Shown here one piece after another: positions 35,394-44,368 of a DNA stretch of 64,000 nt. The position numbers and the translations under genes were made by a program. This DNA is from Phytoactinopolyspora alkaliphila (GTDB lineage Bacteria > Actinomycetota > Actinomycetes > Jiangellales > Jiangellaceae). Location: NCBI RefSeq assembly GCF_010550695.1, contig NZ_JAAGOB010000014.1, forward strand, positions 62,001 to 126,000, read 5' to 3'. Numbering within the stretch: the stretch's first letter is position 1; the number at the start of each line of letters is the position of its first letter. The notes below the pieces were generated by a model. That model did no database searches. It saw only the letters and a list, made by a program, of their open reading frames with translations, and had not been told where the DNA came from.

Positions 35394-37304
35394 ATGAACA
35401 GCTCGCGGCCTCCGTTCGATCAACGGGAGGCTCTCGATCTCTGGTCATGGCTGGTCGCGGGTTGGGCAGGATCACTGGACCAGTCCGGTTCCAGGACCCT
35501 CACGGACGGCATCCACTGCCCGTACGACGAAGGGGGCAGCTTCGAGGGTGTCACCCGCATGATGTGGGGGCTCGGTGGTTGGCTGACACGCTCGGACCGC
35601 CCGTCGTCGGTGCACTGGCGAGGGGTCGACTACGACATCACGCACCTCGCCCGACAGGCGCTGCTCCATGGCACCGACCCCGGCTCACCCGGCTACTGGG
35701 GCGAGTCGGCCTGTCCGGGCAGCGCCGACATCTGGATGGTCGAAGCCGGCCACGTCGCATTCGCGCTCTGGCAGTCGCGCGAGCGGATCTGGGACCAGCT
35801 CCTGCCGGCCGAGCAGGCTCAGATCGTCCGCTGGCTGGAGGCGTGCGGTCACCATCCCGGCCGCTTCGGCAGCAACTTCGCGCTGTTCTGGGGTCTCAAC
35901 CACGCATCCCGCAAAGCCCTCGGCCAGCGTTACGACCAGCGGGTCATCTCCGACGTGCTCGACTACTGCGATCGCATCTACGCCGGTGACGGCTGGTTCG
36001 ACGACGGTCCCGAACGCGGCACGGACCACTTCGACGACTACAACTACTGGGCCTTCACCTCGCATTTGCTGGCGATCATGGAGGTCGAGGGCGATAACGC
36101 CCGGGAGTGGCGCGATAGGAGCCGCGATCGCGTCCGCCTGCAGATGGAGTCCTTTCCCCACTTCTTCTCGGTGGACGGCGCCTACGCCGAGCATGGACGC
36201 AGCCTCGCCTACAAGTTCGCGCGTCTGGGCGCGCCGATCTGGGCGCATCACCACGGGTGCTGGCCGCATAGTCCCGGAATGCTACGACGACTCGTCGGCA
36301 GGCACCTACGGTGGTACATCGATCGAGGCGCCGTGCGGGCCGACGGATCGCTACGTCAGGCGCTGACCAGTCAAGGCACACAGGACATCCGGGAACGGTA
36401 CATCTCAACCGGCTCCGCGTACTGGTCTATGCAGGCGTTCGGGGGACTCTGGTCCCTTGCCGCCGACGATCCGTTCTGGACGAGCCCGGAGGAGGACCTC
36501 CCGGTAGAGACCGGTGACTTCATCCGGGTCATGCCGACAACCGGTTGGGTGCTCGCAGGGCACCGCCGATCGGGTCACGTGCAGCGGTTCTCCGCCAAGG
36601 GCGGCGATCATCCCGCCAAGTACGGCAAGTACCACTACTCGACGCTCGCACCTTTCAATGCAGGACTCGTCGACGGTCTTCCGGCGATCGACGGCATGTT
36701 GTCACTGCGTTCCGGCGACGAAACCGGTCACCGATGCCGTTCCTCGGTGTCGGCCGTCGGCGAGCCCGGATGGTTGCGCTTCCAGTACCGGCAGACCCTC
36801 GGAGGCGACGATCACGAACTCGAGACGGTCGTCCTCGTGCTCGGCAACAGCCATCTCCGAGTGCACCGGATCCGGCCCGCGGGCGACGAGCGGGCTCTCG
36901 ATGCGGTCGAGGGTGCTGCACCGCTCGCCTATGCGCCCGGTGAGCAGATCGAATGCGGTGTCGACTGCGGCGGGACACGGTCGTGGGCCCTCGTGCGCGA
37001 ACGGTCTCGATCCAGATTTGTCGCTATTCAAGCGATCCGCGGATACAGCCGCGCGAAACAACCACGGGCGTGGCGTCACGGCCATCACATCAACAGCGTC
37101 TACGGCCGCAACGTCATCCCCCGCCTCGTCGTCGACCGTGTCGATCCGTCGCAGGTCTACGTGTCCCTGGTGACGATAGGCACTGAGGACGACCGGCGGC
37201 CAGCGGCAGAGTCCGTCCAGGTCGACTGGCGGAGCGACGATATCGTGGAGATCGACTGGCCACCTCATGGACGCGTGAACGTACCCCCGCTGGGTCTCGG
37301 CTGA
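35394..37304 (+). CDS. DUF2264-domain protein, predicted (alpha/alpha)-barrel carbohydrate enzyme
   Basis: 636 aa, no signal peptide. The N-terminal half is an alpha-helical toroid with DUF2264 landmarks: FEGVTRMMWGLGGWL, NFALFWGLNHASRKALGQRY and ERGTDHFDDYNYWAFTSHLL, rich in Trp, Asp and His; the second half is beta-rich. Proteins with this domain accompany polysaccharide-degradation genes, and the fold resembles unsaturated-uronyl hydrolases and polysaccharide lyases; no activity can be claimed from sequence alone. GGAGGA is 3 nt from the ATG. Second gene of the site-G operon; it ends 94 bp from the convergent SGNH gene, a gap with a small GAGGCCGAGGCCTC palindrome at 37377-37390. Confidence 0.8.
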   Translation: MNSSRPPFDQREALDLWSWLVAGWAGSLDQSGSRTLTDGIHCPYDEGGSFEGVTRMMWGLGGWLTRSDRPSSVHWRGVDYDITHLARQALLHGTDPGSPGYWGESACPGSADIWMVEAGHVAFALWQSRERIWDQLLPAEQAQIVRWLEACGHHPGRFGSNFALFWGLNHASRKALGQRYDQRVISDVLDYCDRIYAGDGWFDDGPERGTDHFDDYNYWAFTSHLLAIMEVEGDNAREWRDRSRDRVRLQMESFPHFFSVDGAYAEHGRSLAYKFARLGAPIWAHHHGCWPHSPGMLRRLVGRHLRWYIDRGAVRADGSLRQALTSQGTQDIRERYISTGSAYWSMQAFGGLWSLAADDPFWTSPEEDLPVETGDFIRVMPTTGWVLAGHRRSGHVQRFSAKGGDHPAKYGKYHYSTLAPFNAGLVDGLPAIDGMLSLRSGDETGHRCRSSVSAVGEPGWLRFQYRQTLGGDDHELETVVLVLGNSHLRVHRIRPAGDERALDAVEGAAPLAYAPGEQIECGVDCGGTRSWALVRERSRSRFVAIQAIRGYSRAKQPRAWRHGHHINSVYGRNVIPRLVVDRVDPSQVYVSLVTIGTEDDRRPAAESVQVDWRSDDIVEIDWPPHGRVNVPPLGLG

Positions 37305-37398
37305 CACCGGGGGCGGGCGGCGGGGGAGTGCTGACGATGAAGGTCCCGCCGCAGATGCTTCGCCGTGGCATCTTGACGAGGCCGAGGCCTCTTGTCCC

Positions 37399-38490
37399 CT
37401 ATCTCTGAGTGGCCGCCCGTGTCGATGCATCAAGACTCGGCGGCAAGACAGTCCGCAGTCTAGCGAGGATCGACCGGCCGAGTGCGACGTATCCCTCCGG
37501 ACCGGGGTGCAGCCCATCGTGCAGGAGGGCTGCCCGCTCGAGACCGAACACGTCGAGGCCGGAGATCAGATGGATGTCGCCGTCATCCTCGCTCAACAGA
37601 CGTGCCGCCTCTTCAACGGCGGACCTGACCTCGTGCAAGGTCATGCCGGTGGGGCCGACGGCGGTCTCCCGTTCCGGGCTGATGATGGGAGACAGCACGA
37701 CGATCGGCTTCCCGGGGTGGCCATCGCGAACCGTGCTCAGGAACCCCAGGATGGCCGGCAGAAACGACCGCTCGGTGAAGGTGCCCGAGCCGTAGACGTT
37801 GATCCCGAGGCACGTGATGATGACGTCAGCGGGCCGGTCCCGGATCAGCCGGGCGATCATCGGATCCAGGTGGCATTCGCTGCCGAAGCCCAGACAGGTC
37901 AGGTCCATGCCCAGATCCGCCGCCACCAGCGCCGGCCATGTCCTCGAAGGCGAGGCCGCAGCCCGGCATTGGGTGATCGAGCTACCGTAGGTGACAAGAT
38001 GGGGACGGACCGCGCCGGACGCGGGCCGGACGTCGGCGCCGACGTTCACCGCCAGAGACGTGAGCCGGACGTCCCCGTACTGCGGCAGCCACAGCTCCAC
38101 CGTCTTCATGCCAGCGGGTAGCGCATGGAAGGCGAAGGAACCATCCCCGATGATGGAGGACGACGCCACGTAGGAACCGTCAATGACCAGGTCAATCAAC
38201 GGCGTGCGCGGCTGCTCATCGACCATTGCGGTCCCGCTGATCGTCGTAGCGTCAGCGCGGAACTCCAGGCGGATTCCCGCTTGCATCGCCGCTCGACTGC
38301 GAAGCTGCTCGCCGGGGAAGAGGTGGATCTGGCTGACCGGCAGCCGCCATCCTCGCGACCATCCGCTCGCGTGCTCGACCTCGACAGCGCCGCCCCAGGT
38401 TACTCGGTCGTCTCGAAGGTCGACATCATGGACCGCTGCTCCATTGGATTCTCCGGTGGCGCTCATGTGGATCTGTCCGTCCCGTCTCAT
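37399..38490 (-). CDS. SGNH/GDSL-type hydrolase
   Basis: Probable carbohydrate esterase, 363 aa, cytoplasmic. An N-terminal beta domain (about 20-165) precedes the SGNH fold: nucleophile Ser in VTYGSSITQCRAA (about 175), block III-like CLGINVYGSGTF, and Asp/His in HDGLHPGPEGYVALG (about 330). It has no recent kinship with the GxDLY protein at 3240-4328 beyond the fold. Starts at 38490 (ATG) or 38466 (ATG) are both possible; the first is 17 nt after the upstream stop. Last gene of the Opp-type operon; deacylation of imported oligosaccharide is the likely task. Confidence 0.82.
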   Translation of the reverse strand: MRRDGQIHMSATGESNGAAVHDVDLRDDRVTWGGAVEVEHASGWSRGWRLPVSQIHLFPGEQLRSRAAMQAGIRLEFRADATTISGTAMVDEQPRTPLIDLVIDGSYVASSSIIGDGSFAFHALPAGMKTVELWLPQYGDVRLTSLAVNVGADVRPASGAVRPHLVTYGSSITQCRAAASPSRTWPALVAADLGMDLTCLGFGSECHLDPMIARLIRDRPADVIITCLGINVYGSGTFTERSFLPAILGFLSTVRDGHPGKPIVVLSPIISPERETAVGPTGMTLHEVRSAVEEAARLLSEDDGDIHLISGLDVFGLERAALLHDGLHPGPEGYVALGRSILARLRTVLPPSLDASTRAATQR

Positions 38491-38509
38491 CACCGTGTTT
38501 GACGGATCT

Positions 38510-39550
38510 CTAGAGAAGGCCAGTCTGCTGACGCGCGCGTTCGATGATGTCGATCTGGCGGCGGACGCTGTCCGGTGTGACGTACAGGTCGGCGCCGTGG
38601 CGGATGGTTCGCGCGAGGTGTTCGTAGTAGAGCAAGGTGCGTTTGCCGGTGGCAGGTTCGGGGGTGATGGTCTCTTCGTGCCAGTCGATGTGTTCCCCGG
38701 TGCCGTAGGCTCGGCCAGGTGCTGCGCCTTCCGCGGGTTGGAGTTCGTCGACGCTGGTGGGGTCGTACCACTTCACGTGCAGTCCGTCGGTTGTGCTGGT
38801 GAGGGTGCCGGTGGTGCCGGCGACGAACCAGGCGGGTTGTGGCATTGCCACCACGTTGCTGGATTCGAGGTCGACCAGCGGGCCGCTCTTGGGTTTGAGC
38901 ACCAGTTTGGCGTGGTCTTCGGCGTCGCCGGCGGAGACTGTGCGCCTTAGGTCGGCGAGCAGCTCGATGGGTCCGTCGTCGATGAGCAGGAGAAGCTGGT
39001 CGAGGAAGTGCGAGGCGGTGTTCGGTAGTTCGCCTCCGCCGAACTTGCGCAGGGTCTGCCAGTCCGCGCGTCGAGCGTACCGGTGTATCGCGCGGCGGAT
39101 CAGCACCAGTTCACCGAGTCGGCCGGAGTCGATGACGTCGCGGATGGCCAGGAACGTCGGTTCGAAGCGGTTGTTCTGAAAGCACGTGAGCACGCGCCCG
39201 GCCTTCTCGGCGGCCGCGGTCAACGTGTCGACCTCGGCCGCGGTCTGTGCCAGCGGTTTCTCTACGACGACGTGCTTGCCGGCGGCGAGCGCGGCGAGGC
39301 CGAGCGGGACATGCGTGTGCGAGGGTGTGGCCACGATGGCGAGTTCGACGTCGGCGTTGGCGAGGAAGGCTTCGGGGTCGGTGTAGCTGGTGCAGCCAAA
39401 TCGGGTTTCTGCTTCGGTGCGGCGGTCGGGGTCGGGGTCGGCGGCGGCGACGACCTGGTATTGGTCGAGTTCGGCGAGTCCGGCGGCATGGATGTTCCAT
39501 CCGCTGCGGCCCAGGCCCATGAGGCCTACCCGGATCGGTGCTTCGGTCAC
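38510..39550 (-). CDS. Gfo/Idh/MocA-family oxidoreductase
   Basis: 346 aa. Rossmann motif VGLMGLGRSGWNIHAAGLAE at 8-27 and intact catalytic Lys in VVVEKPLAQTAAEVD (about 97). The C-terminal domain contains GGGELPNTASHFLDQLLLLI, with His in the family's catalytic position. GTG start at 39550 with GGAG about 10 nt upstream. It lies between the peptide/oligosaccharide-binding protein and the SGNH hydrolase genes of the Opp-type operon, so it should act on the imported compound or a sugar derived from it. The third intact Gfo/Idh enzyme controlled by the same motif. Confidence 0.88.
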   Translation of the reverse strand: MTEAPIRVGLMGLGRSGWNIHAAGLAELDQYQVVAAADPDPDRRTEAETRFGCTSYTDPEAFLANADVELAIVATPSHTHVPLGLAALAAGKHVVVEKPLAQTAAEVDTLTAAAEKAGRVLTCFQNNRFEPTFLAIRDVIDSGRLGELVLIRRAIHRYARRADWQTLRKFGGGELPNTASHFLDQLLLLIDDGPIELLADLRRTVSAGDAEDHAKLVLKPKSGPLVDLESSNVVAMPQPAWFVAGTTGTLTSTTDGLHVKWYDPTSVDELQPAEGAAPGRAYGTGEHIDWHEETITPEPATGKRTLLYYEHLARTIRHGADLYVTPDSVRRQIDIIERARQQTGLL

Positions 39551-39609
39551 GGTGCGTGCTCTCCTCTTGTCTGCCGCTGTGGGCCGGTGACAGTCACGTG
39601 CAGGGGACG

Positions 39610-41421
39610 CTAGCCGTCAATGGTGACTCCCTTGGTGGTGAAGATGGTGGGATAGATCCACGGCTTGAGGTTCTGCACCCGTGGTTTGACCAGGAGGTTG
39701 TAGCCGCCCCAGAGCACGGGGATGAGCGTGTATGTCTCGTTCCACGCAGTCGATGCCTGGATCAGCAGGTCGTTCTGCGTCGCCTCATCTCGCTCCCCAA
39801 TGGCTTCCCGGAGCAGGGTGACGCATTCCTCTAGCTCGGGGTGACGGTTGCCTTCGATCATCGCGTACACGTCGGCCGGCGCGGTGCCGTTCTCTTGGGC
39901 AGCCAGCACGTCCTCGCCGATCTCGGGCGGTACCAGGTTCGTGCCGTTGATGGTCGGCGCGCCGGGAATCGCGGACTGGGCGGTAGCGAGGAATGTGGGT
40001 GGGTTGATCGCTCCGTTCTGGATGTAGAAGCCGGTGTAGTCCTCCGGGTGCACCGCGTCGCGTTTCTCGACGTAGACGCCGATCTCGACGATGTCGAGTT
40101 CAACGTTAATGTTGAGGTTCTCGCGCCACATCTGGGCGATTGCTTCCACCCACGGGCTTTGCTGAAAGTCCAGCAGGCTAACGGTCGGCATGCCCTCGCC
40201 GTCGGCATAACCGGCATCTTGCAGCAGGCTCTGGGCTTGGTCCACGTTGTATTCGATGCCGGGAACTTGGTCGTATTCCGGGACCGCGGACGGAACGAGC
40301 GAATTTCCGGCAACGGCCGGCTTGGCCACGCCTGCCAGCGCCTCACGGTCGATGGACATGGCCAGCGCCTGGCGGACGCGTACATCATGAAGAGCCGGGT
40401 TCTTGCTGTTCATGACGATGAGCCGGCGGACCTGGTTGGTGGGTGAGGTCATGAGTTCGTCGGCGACGTCGGAGGTGGTGACGGCTTCGAGGTCGTCCTC
40501 GATGCGGCCGGTGATGTCGATCTCGCCTTGCTGGTAGGCGAGCAGGTCGGCTGTGGTGCCGCCGTCGTTGAACGTCACCTCCCACCGATCCAGGTAGTAG
40601 CTGTCTGCGTCCCAGTAGTGTTCGTTGGGCAGCAGAACGGCGCCTTGATTGACCCGGAATGAGTCAAGCACATACGCGCCATTGCTGACCCAGTTCTCCG
40701 GGTCCAGCCACGCCTCGCCGAGTTCCTCTACGGTGGCTGGGTGAAGCGGCAGCGCCCAGTATCCGGCGAGATGGATGAGGAAGTCGGGGTTGGGCTCTTC
40801 AAGGGTGAGCTCGAAGGTGGCGTCGTCGAGGGCGGTCACGCCGACGGTAGTGAAGTCGGTAGTCTCGCCGTTCATGTAGGCGCCTGCGCCGACGATACGG
40901 GTGGTTGAGGCATTGAACGACGGCGCTCCTTCGCCGGCGATGCCAGGGGTGAGGATGCGCTTCCAGTTCCACTCGAAATCGCTGACGGTGACAGGGTCGC
41001 CGTTGGACCACGTCGCGTCGGAGCGCAGGTGGAAGGTGTAGGTGAGGCCGTCGTTGGAGATGTCCCAGGACTCCGCCACACCGGGAAGCACCTGGGAGGG
41101 ATCGTCGGCGTCGATGACGACGAGGCCTTCCCAGAGCCCGATCATCATGATCTGCCCGAATGACGAATTGCCCGACACTGCCGGGTCGAGGTGGGTGACC
41201 GGGATCATGGATTGCCGTAGTGTGCCGCCGCGCTGCGGCTCGCTTCCGCCACCACTATTGTTGGCGTCGTCCTCGTCGCTGGTGTTGTTGTCACTGCCGT
41301 CGTCGCCGAACCCGCACGCTGCGGAGGCTGCCGCGGCTGCGGCGATGGTGGCGGCGAGAAACGTCCGTCGACCGATGAGTTGTGGCACGTTGTCGACTAT
41401 GTTGCGGGTAGCGCGTGTCAT
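39610..41421 (-). CDS. Tat-exported substrate-binding lipoprotein, family 5 (Opp/Dpp type)
   Basis: 603 aa. A twin-arginine signal (GRRTFLAATIAAAAAA) leads to a lipobox ending at Cys36 and an Asp/Asn/Ser linker. The family 5 core is clear: GVAESWDISNDGLTYTFHLR, ATWSNGDPVTVSDFEWNWKR, and VRQALAMSIDREAL. Though named for peptides, this family also carries oligosaccharides such as plant cell-wall and xyloglucan fragments; the regulon context favours an oligosaccharide. GAAGGAG precedes the ATG. Placed fourth in the operon, after the permeases and ATPase, an order less common than binding protein first. Confidence 0.9.
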   Translation of the reverse strand: MTRATRNIVDNVPQLIGRRTFLAATIAAAAAASAACGFGDDGSDNNTSDEDDANNSGGGSEPQRGGTLRQSMIPVTHLDPAVSGNSSFGQIMMIGLWEGLVVIDADDPSQVLPGVAESWDISNDGLTYTFHLRSDATWSNGDPVTVSDFEWNWKRILTPGIAGEGAPSFNASTTRIVGAGAYMNGETTDFTTVGVTALDDATFELTLEEPNPDFLIHLAGYWALPLHPATVEELGEAWLDPENWVSNGAYVLDSFRVNQGAVLLPNEHYWDADSYYLDRWEVTFNDGGTTADLLAYQQGEIDITGRIEDDLEAVTTSDVADELMTSPTNQVRRLIVMNSKNPALHDVRVRQALAMSIDREALAGVAKPAVAGNSLVPSAVPEYDQVPGIEYNVDQAQSLLQDAGYADGEGMPTVSLLDFQQSPWVEAIAQMWRENLNINVELDIVEIGVYVEKRDAVHPEDYTGFYIQNGAINPPTFLATAQSAIPGAPTINGTNLVPPEIGEDVLAAQENGTAPADVYAMIEGNRHPELEECVTLLREAIGERDEATQNDLLIQASTAWNETYTLIPVLWGGYNLLVKPRVQNLKPWIYPTIFTTKGVTIDG

Positions 41422-41519
41422 CGCTGGAACTCCTTCACTGAAGCTATGACGACTTGACCCGGCCGGATACTGGCGGGTTGTGTGTCTCGGACCGCGCCCG
41501 TGCGCGGGTGTTTGTTGTT

Positions 41520-43412
41520 CTAGGTGCTGTTTGCACCGGTCGTTGCTGCGGACCGGGTAGCGCGTGCGCCGTGGGCTGTGGTGCGGACCCAGTGGCGTGG
41601 GCTGGATTCGATCAGCTGGCCGGTGGTGTCTATTGGGGGGGTGTCGCGGCTGGTTGTGCCGGGGGTGGGTGCTGGCTGGCGGTGGATGGGCAGGACCGCG
41701 GCGAGGAGAGCTTGGGTGTAGGGGTGCTCGGGGTGGGTGAAGAGTTCCTGGGTGGGGGCGGCTTCAACGATGTGTCCGTTGGCCATGACGATGATGCGGT
41801 CGCACAGTTGCTGGGCCACGGCGAGGTTATGGGTGATGAACAGCATTGACAGCCCGAGCCGGTTCTTGAGGTCTTGGAGAAGATCGAGGACTTGGGCTTG
41901 GATGGACACGTCGAGTGCGGAGGTGGGTTCGTCACACACGAGCAGGTCGGGTTCCAGCGCGAGGGCGCGGGCGATGGCGACGCGTTGTTGCTGTCCGCCG
42001 GAGAACTGCCTCGGGTATTGATCGACCCGCTCCTGCGGGATCCCGACGAGGTCGAGAAGTTCGATCGCGCGGGCGCGGCGGCTCGTGGTGGTGCCGACCT
42101 TGTGCACCCTTAGGGGCTCAGCGACGTTCGCTGCGATGGTCTGGTGCGGGAGCAGAGAGGCGTAGGGGTTCTGGAACACCATCTGCACCCGTCGTCGCCA
42201 TGCTTTCAACGGCGCACCGGTGAGGGTGAGCACGTCGGTGCCGTCGAAGGCGACACTGCCGGCCGTGGGGTCAATGAGGCGAGTGAGCAGCCGGGCCAGG
42301 GTCGATTTCCCACTGCCGGATTCGCCGACCACGCCGACGGTCTCACCCTTGGTGATGGTCAGGTCCACGTCTGTGACGGCGGGAACGTCGCCTCCGCGGC
42401 CGTGGAACACCTTCGCCAGATCCCGCACCAGCACCAGATCCCGCCCACCGCCAGCTGACTCGGTCCTGGCGGCACGCGGCTGAATGCCGATGGATTCACT
42501 GCCAGTCGCGGTGGTTTCGCCGGCGGTGTCAGTAGAGGTGTCGCCGCCGTTGCCGTTGTTGTCGGTGGTGGTGTCGAGGGCGGCGTTGAGGAGTTGCTGG
42601 GAGTATGCGTGTTGGGGTGTGGTGATGAAGGAGCGCAGGGGTGCTGTTTCGACGACGTGGCCGTGGCGCATGACGATAATGTCGTCGCAGAGGTATTTCG
42701 CGACGCCGAGGTCGTGGGTGATCATCACCAGTGCGAGTCCGTCTTCGCGGCGCAGGTCTTTGAGGAGGTCGAGGACTTGGCGTTGAACGGTGACGTCCAG
42801 GGCGGTGGTGGGCTCGTCCGCGATCAGCAACTGCGGCCTTGCGGCGATGGCCATGGCGATCATGGCACGTTGGCGCTGCCCGCCGGAGAGCTGGAACGGA
42901 TACATCCGGATCCGCCGGTGTGGTTCCGGGATCCCGACCCTCTCCAGCGCCTCGACCGCGAGGTTCAGTGCTTGCTTGCGGTTGGTGGTGCCGTGCCAGC
43001 GCAGATGCTCGGTCAACTGCACCTTGAGCGTGCGGGTGGGGTTGAGCGCGGACATGGCGTTCTGGAACACCATCCCGATCCGGGCGCCACGCACTCGCCG
43101 CAACTGTGTCTCGGGCATGCCGATGAGGTCCTGCCCGTCGAAGACGGCCTGACCGGTGACGTGTGCCGTCTCCGGGAGCACCCCGAGTATCGCCCGCATC
43201 GACACCGTCTTCCCAGACCCGGATTCCCCGACGATCGCAACCGACCCGCCGGCTGGGATCTGCATCGACAACCCGTCCACGACGGTGGACCCCGGTCCCG
43301 TTCGGGGCCGGGTGAACGTTACCCGCAGATCGGTCACGGACAACACCGTCCCGCCTGAGGTATGCGATGTCGTCGCACGCCCATCTGCGGTTGTGCTCGA
43401 GTTCGTGCTCAT
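41520..43412 (-). CDS. Fused double ATP-binding protein of Opp/Dpp-type ABC importer
   Basis: 630 aa; a DppD-like and a DppF-like ATPase joined in one chain. First domain: Walker A GESGSGKTVS (about 55), signature LSGGQRQRAM, Walker B LLIADEPTTALD. Second domain: Walker A GESGSGKSTLARLL (about 375), signature FSGGQQQRVAIARA, Walker B LLVCDEPTSALDVS. A low-complexity Thr/Asn/Gly linker (about 290-320) separates them. All ATPase residues seem intact in both halves. ATG overlaps the permease stop (ATGA). Powers the importer formed with the proteins at 43409-45456. Confidence 0.93.
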   Translation of the reverse strand: MSTNSSTTADGRATTSHTSGGTVLSVTDLRVTFTRPRTGPGSTVVDGLSMQIPAGGSVAIVGESGSGKTVSMRAILGVLPETAHVTGQAVFDGQDLIGMPETQLRRVRGARIGMVFQNAMSALNPTRTLKVQLTEHLRWHGTTNRKQALNLAVEALERVGIPEPHRRIRMYPFQLSGGQRQRAMIAMAIAARPQLLIADEPTTALDVTVQRQVLDLLKDLRREDGLALVMITHDLGVAKYLCDDIIVMRHGHVVETAPLRSFITTPQHAYSQQLLNAALDTTTDNNGNGGDTSTDTAGETTATGSESIGIQPRAARTESAGGGRDLVLVRDLAKVFHGRGGDVPAVTDVDLTITKGETVGVVGESGSGKSTLARLLTRLIDPTAGSVAFDGTDVLTLTGAPLKAWRRRVQMVFQNPYASLLPHQTIAANVAEPLRVHKVGTTTSRRARAIELLDLVGIPQERVDQYPRQFSGGQQQRVAIARALALEPDLLVCDEPTSALDVSIQAQVLDLLQDLKNRLGLSMLFITHNLAVAQQLCDRIIVMANGHIVEAAPTQELFTHPEHPYTQALLAAVLPIHRQPAPTPGTTSRDTPPIDTTGQLIESSPRHWVRTTAHGARATRSAATTGANST

Positions 43413-44368
43413 GCGTGGTCCTCCTCGCTGGAGTCGAACGCATCGCGGAGACCGTCGCCCATCCAGGTGAACGCGAGCATGGTGAGGCTGAACAGTGCTA
43501 GGGGCGCGGCGATCAGGTGCGGGTTGGCCAGCACATAGGTGTATCCGTCGATGATCATCCCGCCCCAGCTGGGTGTGGGCGGAGCGACCCCCAGACCGAG
43601 CAGCGCTAGCCCGGACTCGGCGATGATCGCCCCCGGGATCGCGAAACTCGTGGTGACCAGCAGCGGGCCGACCGCGTTCGGCAGAATGTGGCGCACGGTG
43701 ATCGCCACCCCGCCGGTGCCGATCGACCGAGCCGCCTCGACATACTCAAAGTTCTTGATCTTCAATACCTGTGCGCGGACCAGGCGGGCCTGGGTGACCC
43801 AGCCGGCGATCCCGATCGCCAGGATGATCGCGAACACCGAGCGTCCCATGATCACCACCAGCAGCACCGAGAACAGGTAGCTCGGGAACGCATACATCAC
43901 ATCGGTGAACGACATCAGCAGTGACTCGGCCTTGCCGCCGCGCCAGCCTGCCCACAGCCCCACTCCGAGCGCCACGATGAGCGCGACCAGCTCGGCGGCG
44001 AATCCGATCATCAACGCCGTGCGCAGGGAGTACAGCAGCCGGGAGAACACGTCGCGGCCCAACTGGTCCGTGCCTAGCAGATGACCATCGGCCAGCGGCG
44101 GCAACAACCGCGCGGTCAGGTCCTGCTCGGTGTACGAGTACGGCGCAAGCACCGGCGCCGCTACGGCGACCATCACCAGCACTCCGACAAAGATCAGACT
44201 GCCCAACGCAAGCCGGTTGCGTTTGAACCGGACCCAACCTCGCCCCAGCTCGCTCTGCGCCCGCATCCGGTCACCGGAACCACCACCATGACCAGGACCA
44301 TCGCTAGTGTCGTTAGCCGATGCAGGAGCCGCGGCGATGCCCTGCCTGATCTGCTCAAGACTGCTCAT
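43409..44368 (-). CDS. Opp/Dpp-type ABC permease (DppC-like)
   Basis: 319 aa from the ATG at 44368, which overlaps the DppB-like stop (ATGA); longer upstream frames run inside that gene and are rejected. A polar 45-residue N-tail is followed by the first helix (LALGSLIFVGVLVMVAVAAP), the conserved LLGTDQLGRDVFSRLLYSLR loop, and the EAA-type loop YVEAARSIGTGGVAITVRHI near residue 205. Membrane half of the importer for the presumed oligo-uronide. Confidence 0.92.
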   Translation of the reverse strand: MSSLEQIRQGIAAAPASANDTSDGPGHGGGSGDRMRAQSELGRGWVRFKRNRLALGSLIFVGVLVMVAVAAPVLAPYSYTEQDLTARLLPPLADGHLLGTDQLGRDVFSRLLYSLRTALMIGFAAELVALIVALGVGLWAGWRGGKAESLLMSFTDVMYAFPSYLFSVLLVVIMGRSVFAIILAIGIAGWVTQARLVRAQVLKIKNFEYVEAARSIGTGGVAITVRHILPNAVGPLLVTTSFAIPGAIIAESGLALLGLGVAPPTPSWGGMIIDGYTYVLANPHLIAAPLALFSLTMLAFTWMGDGLRDAFDSSEEDHA

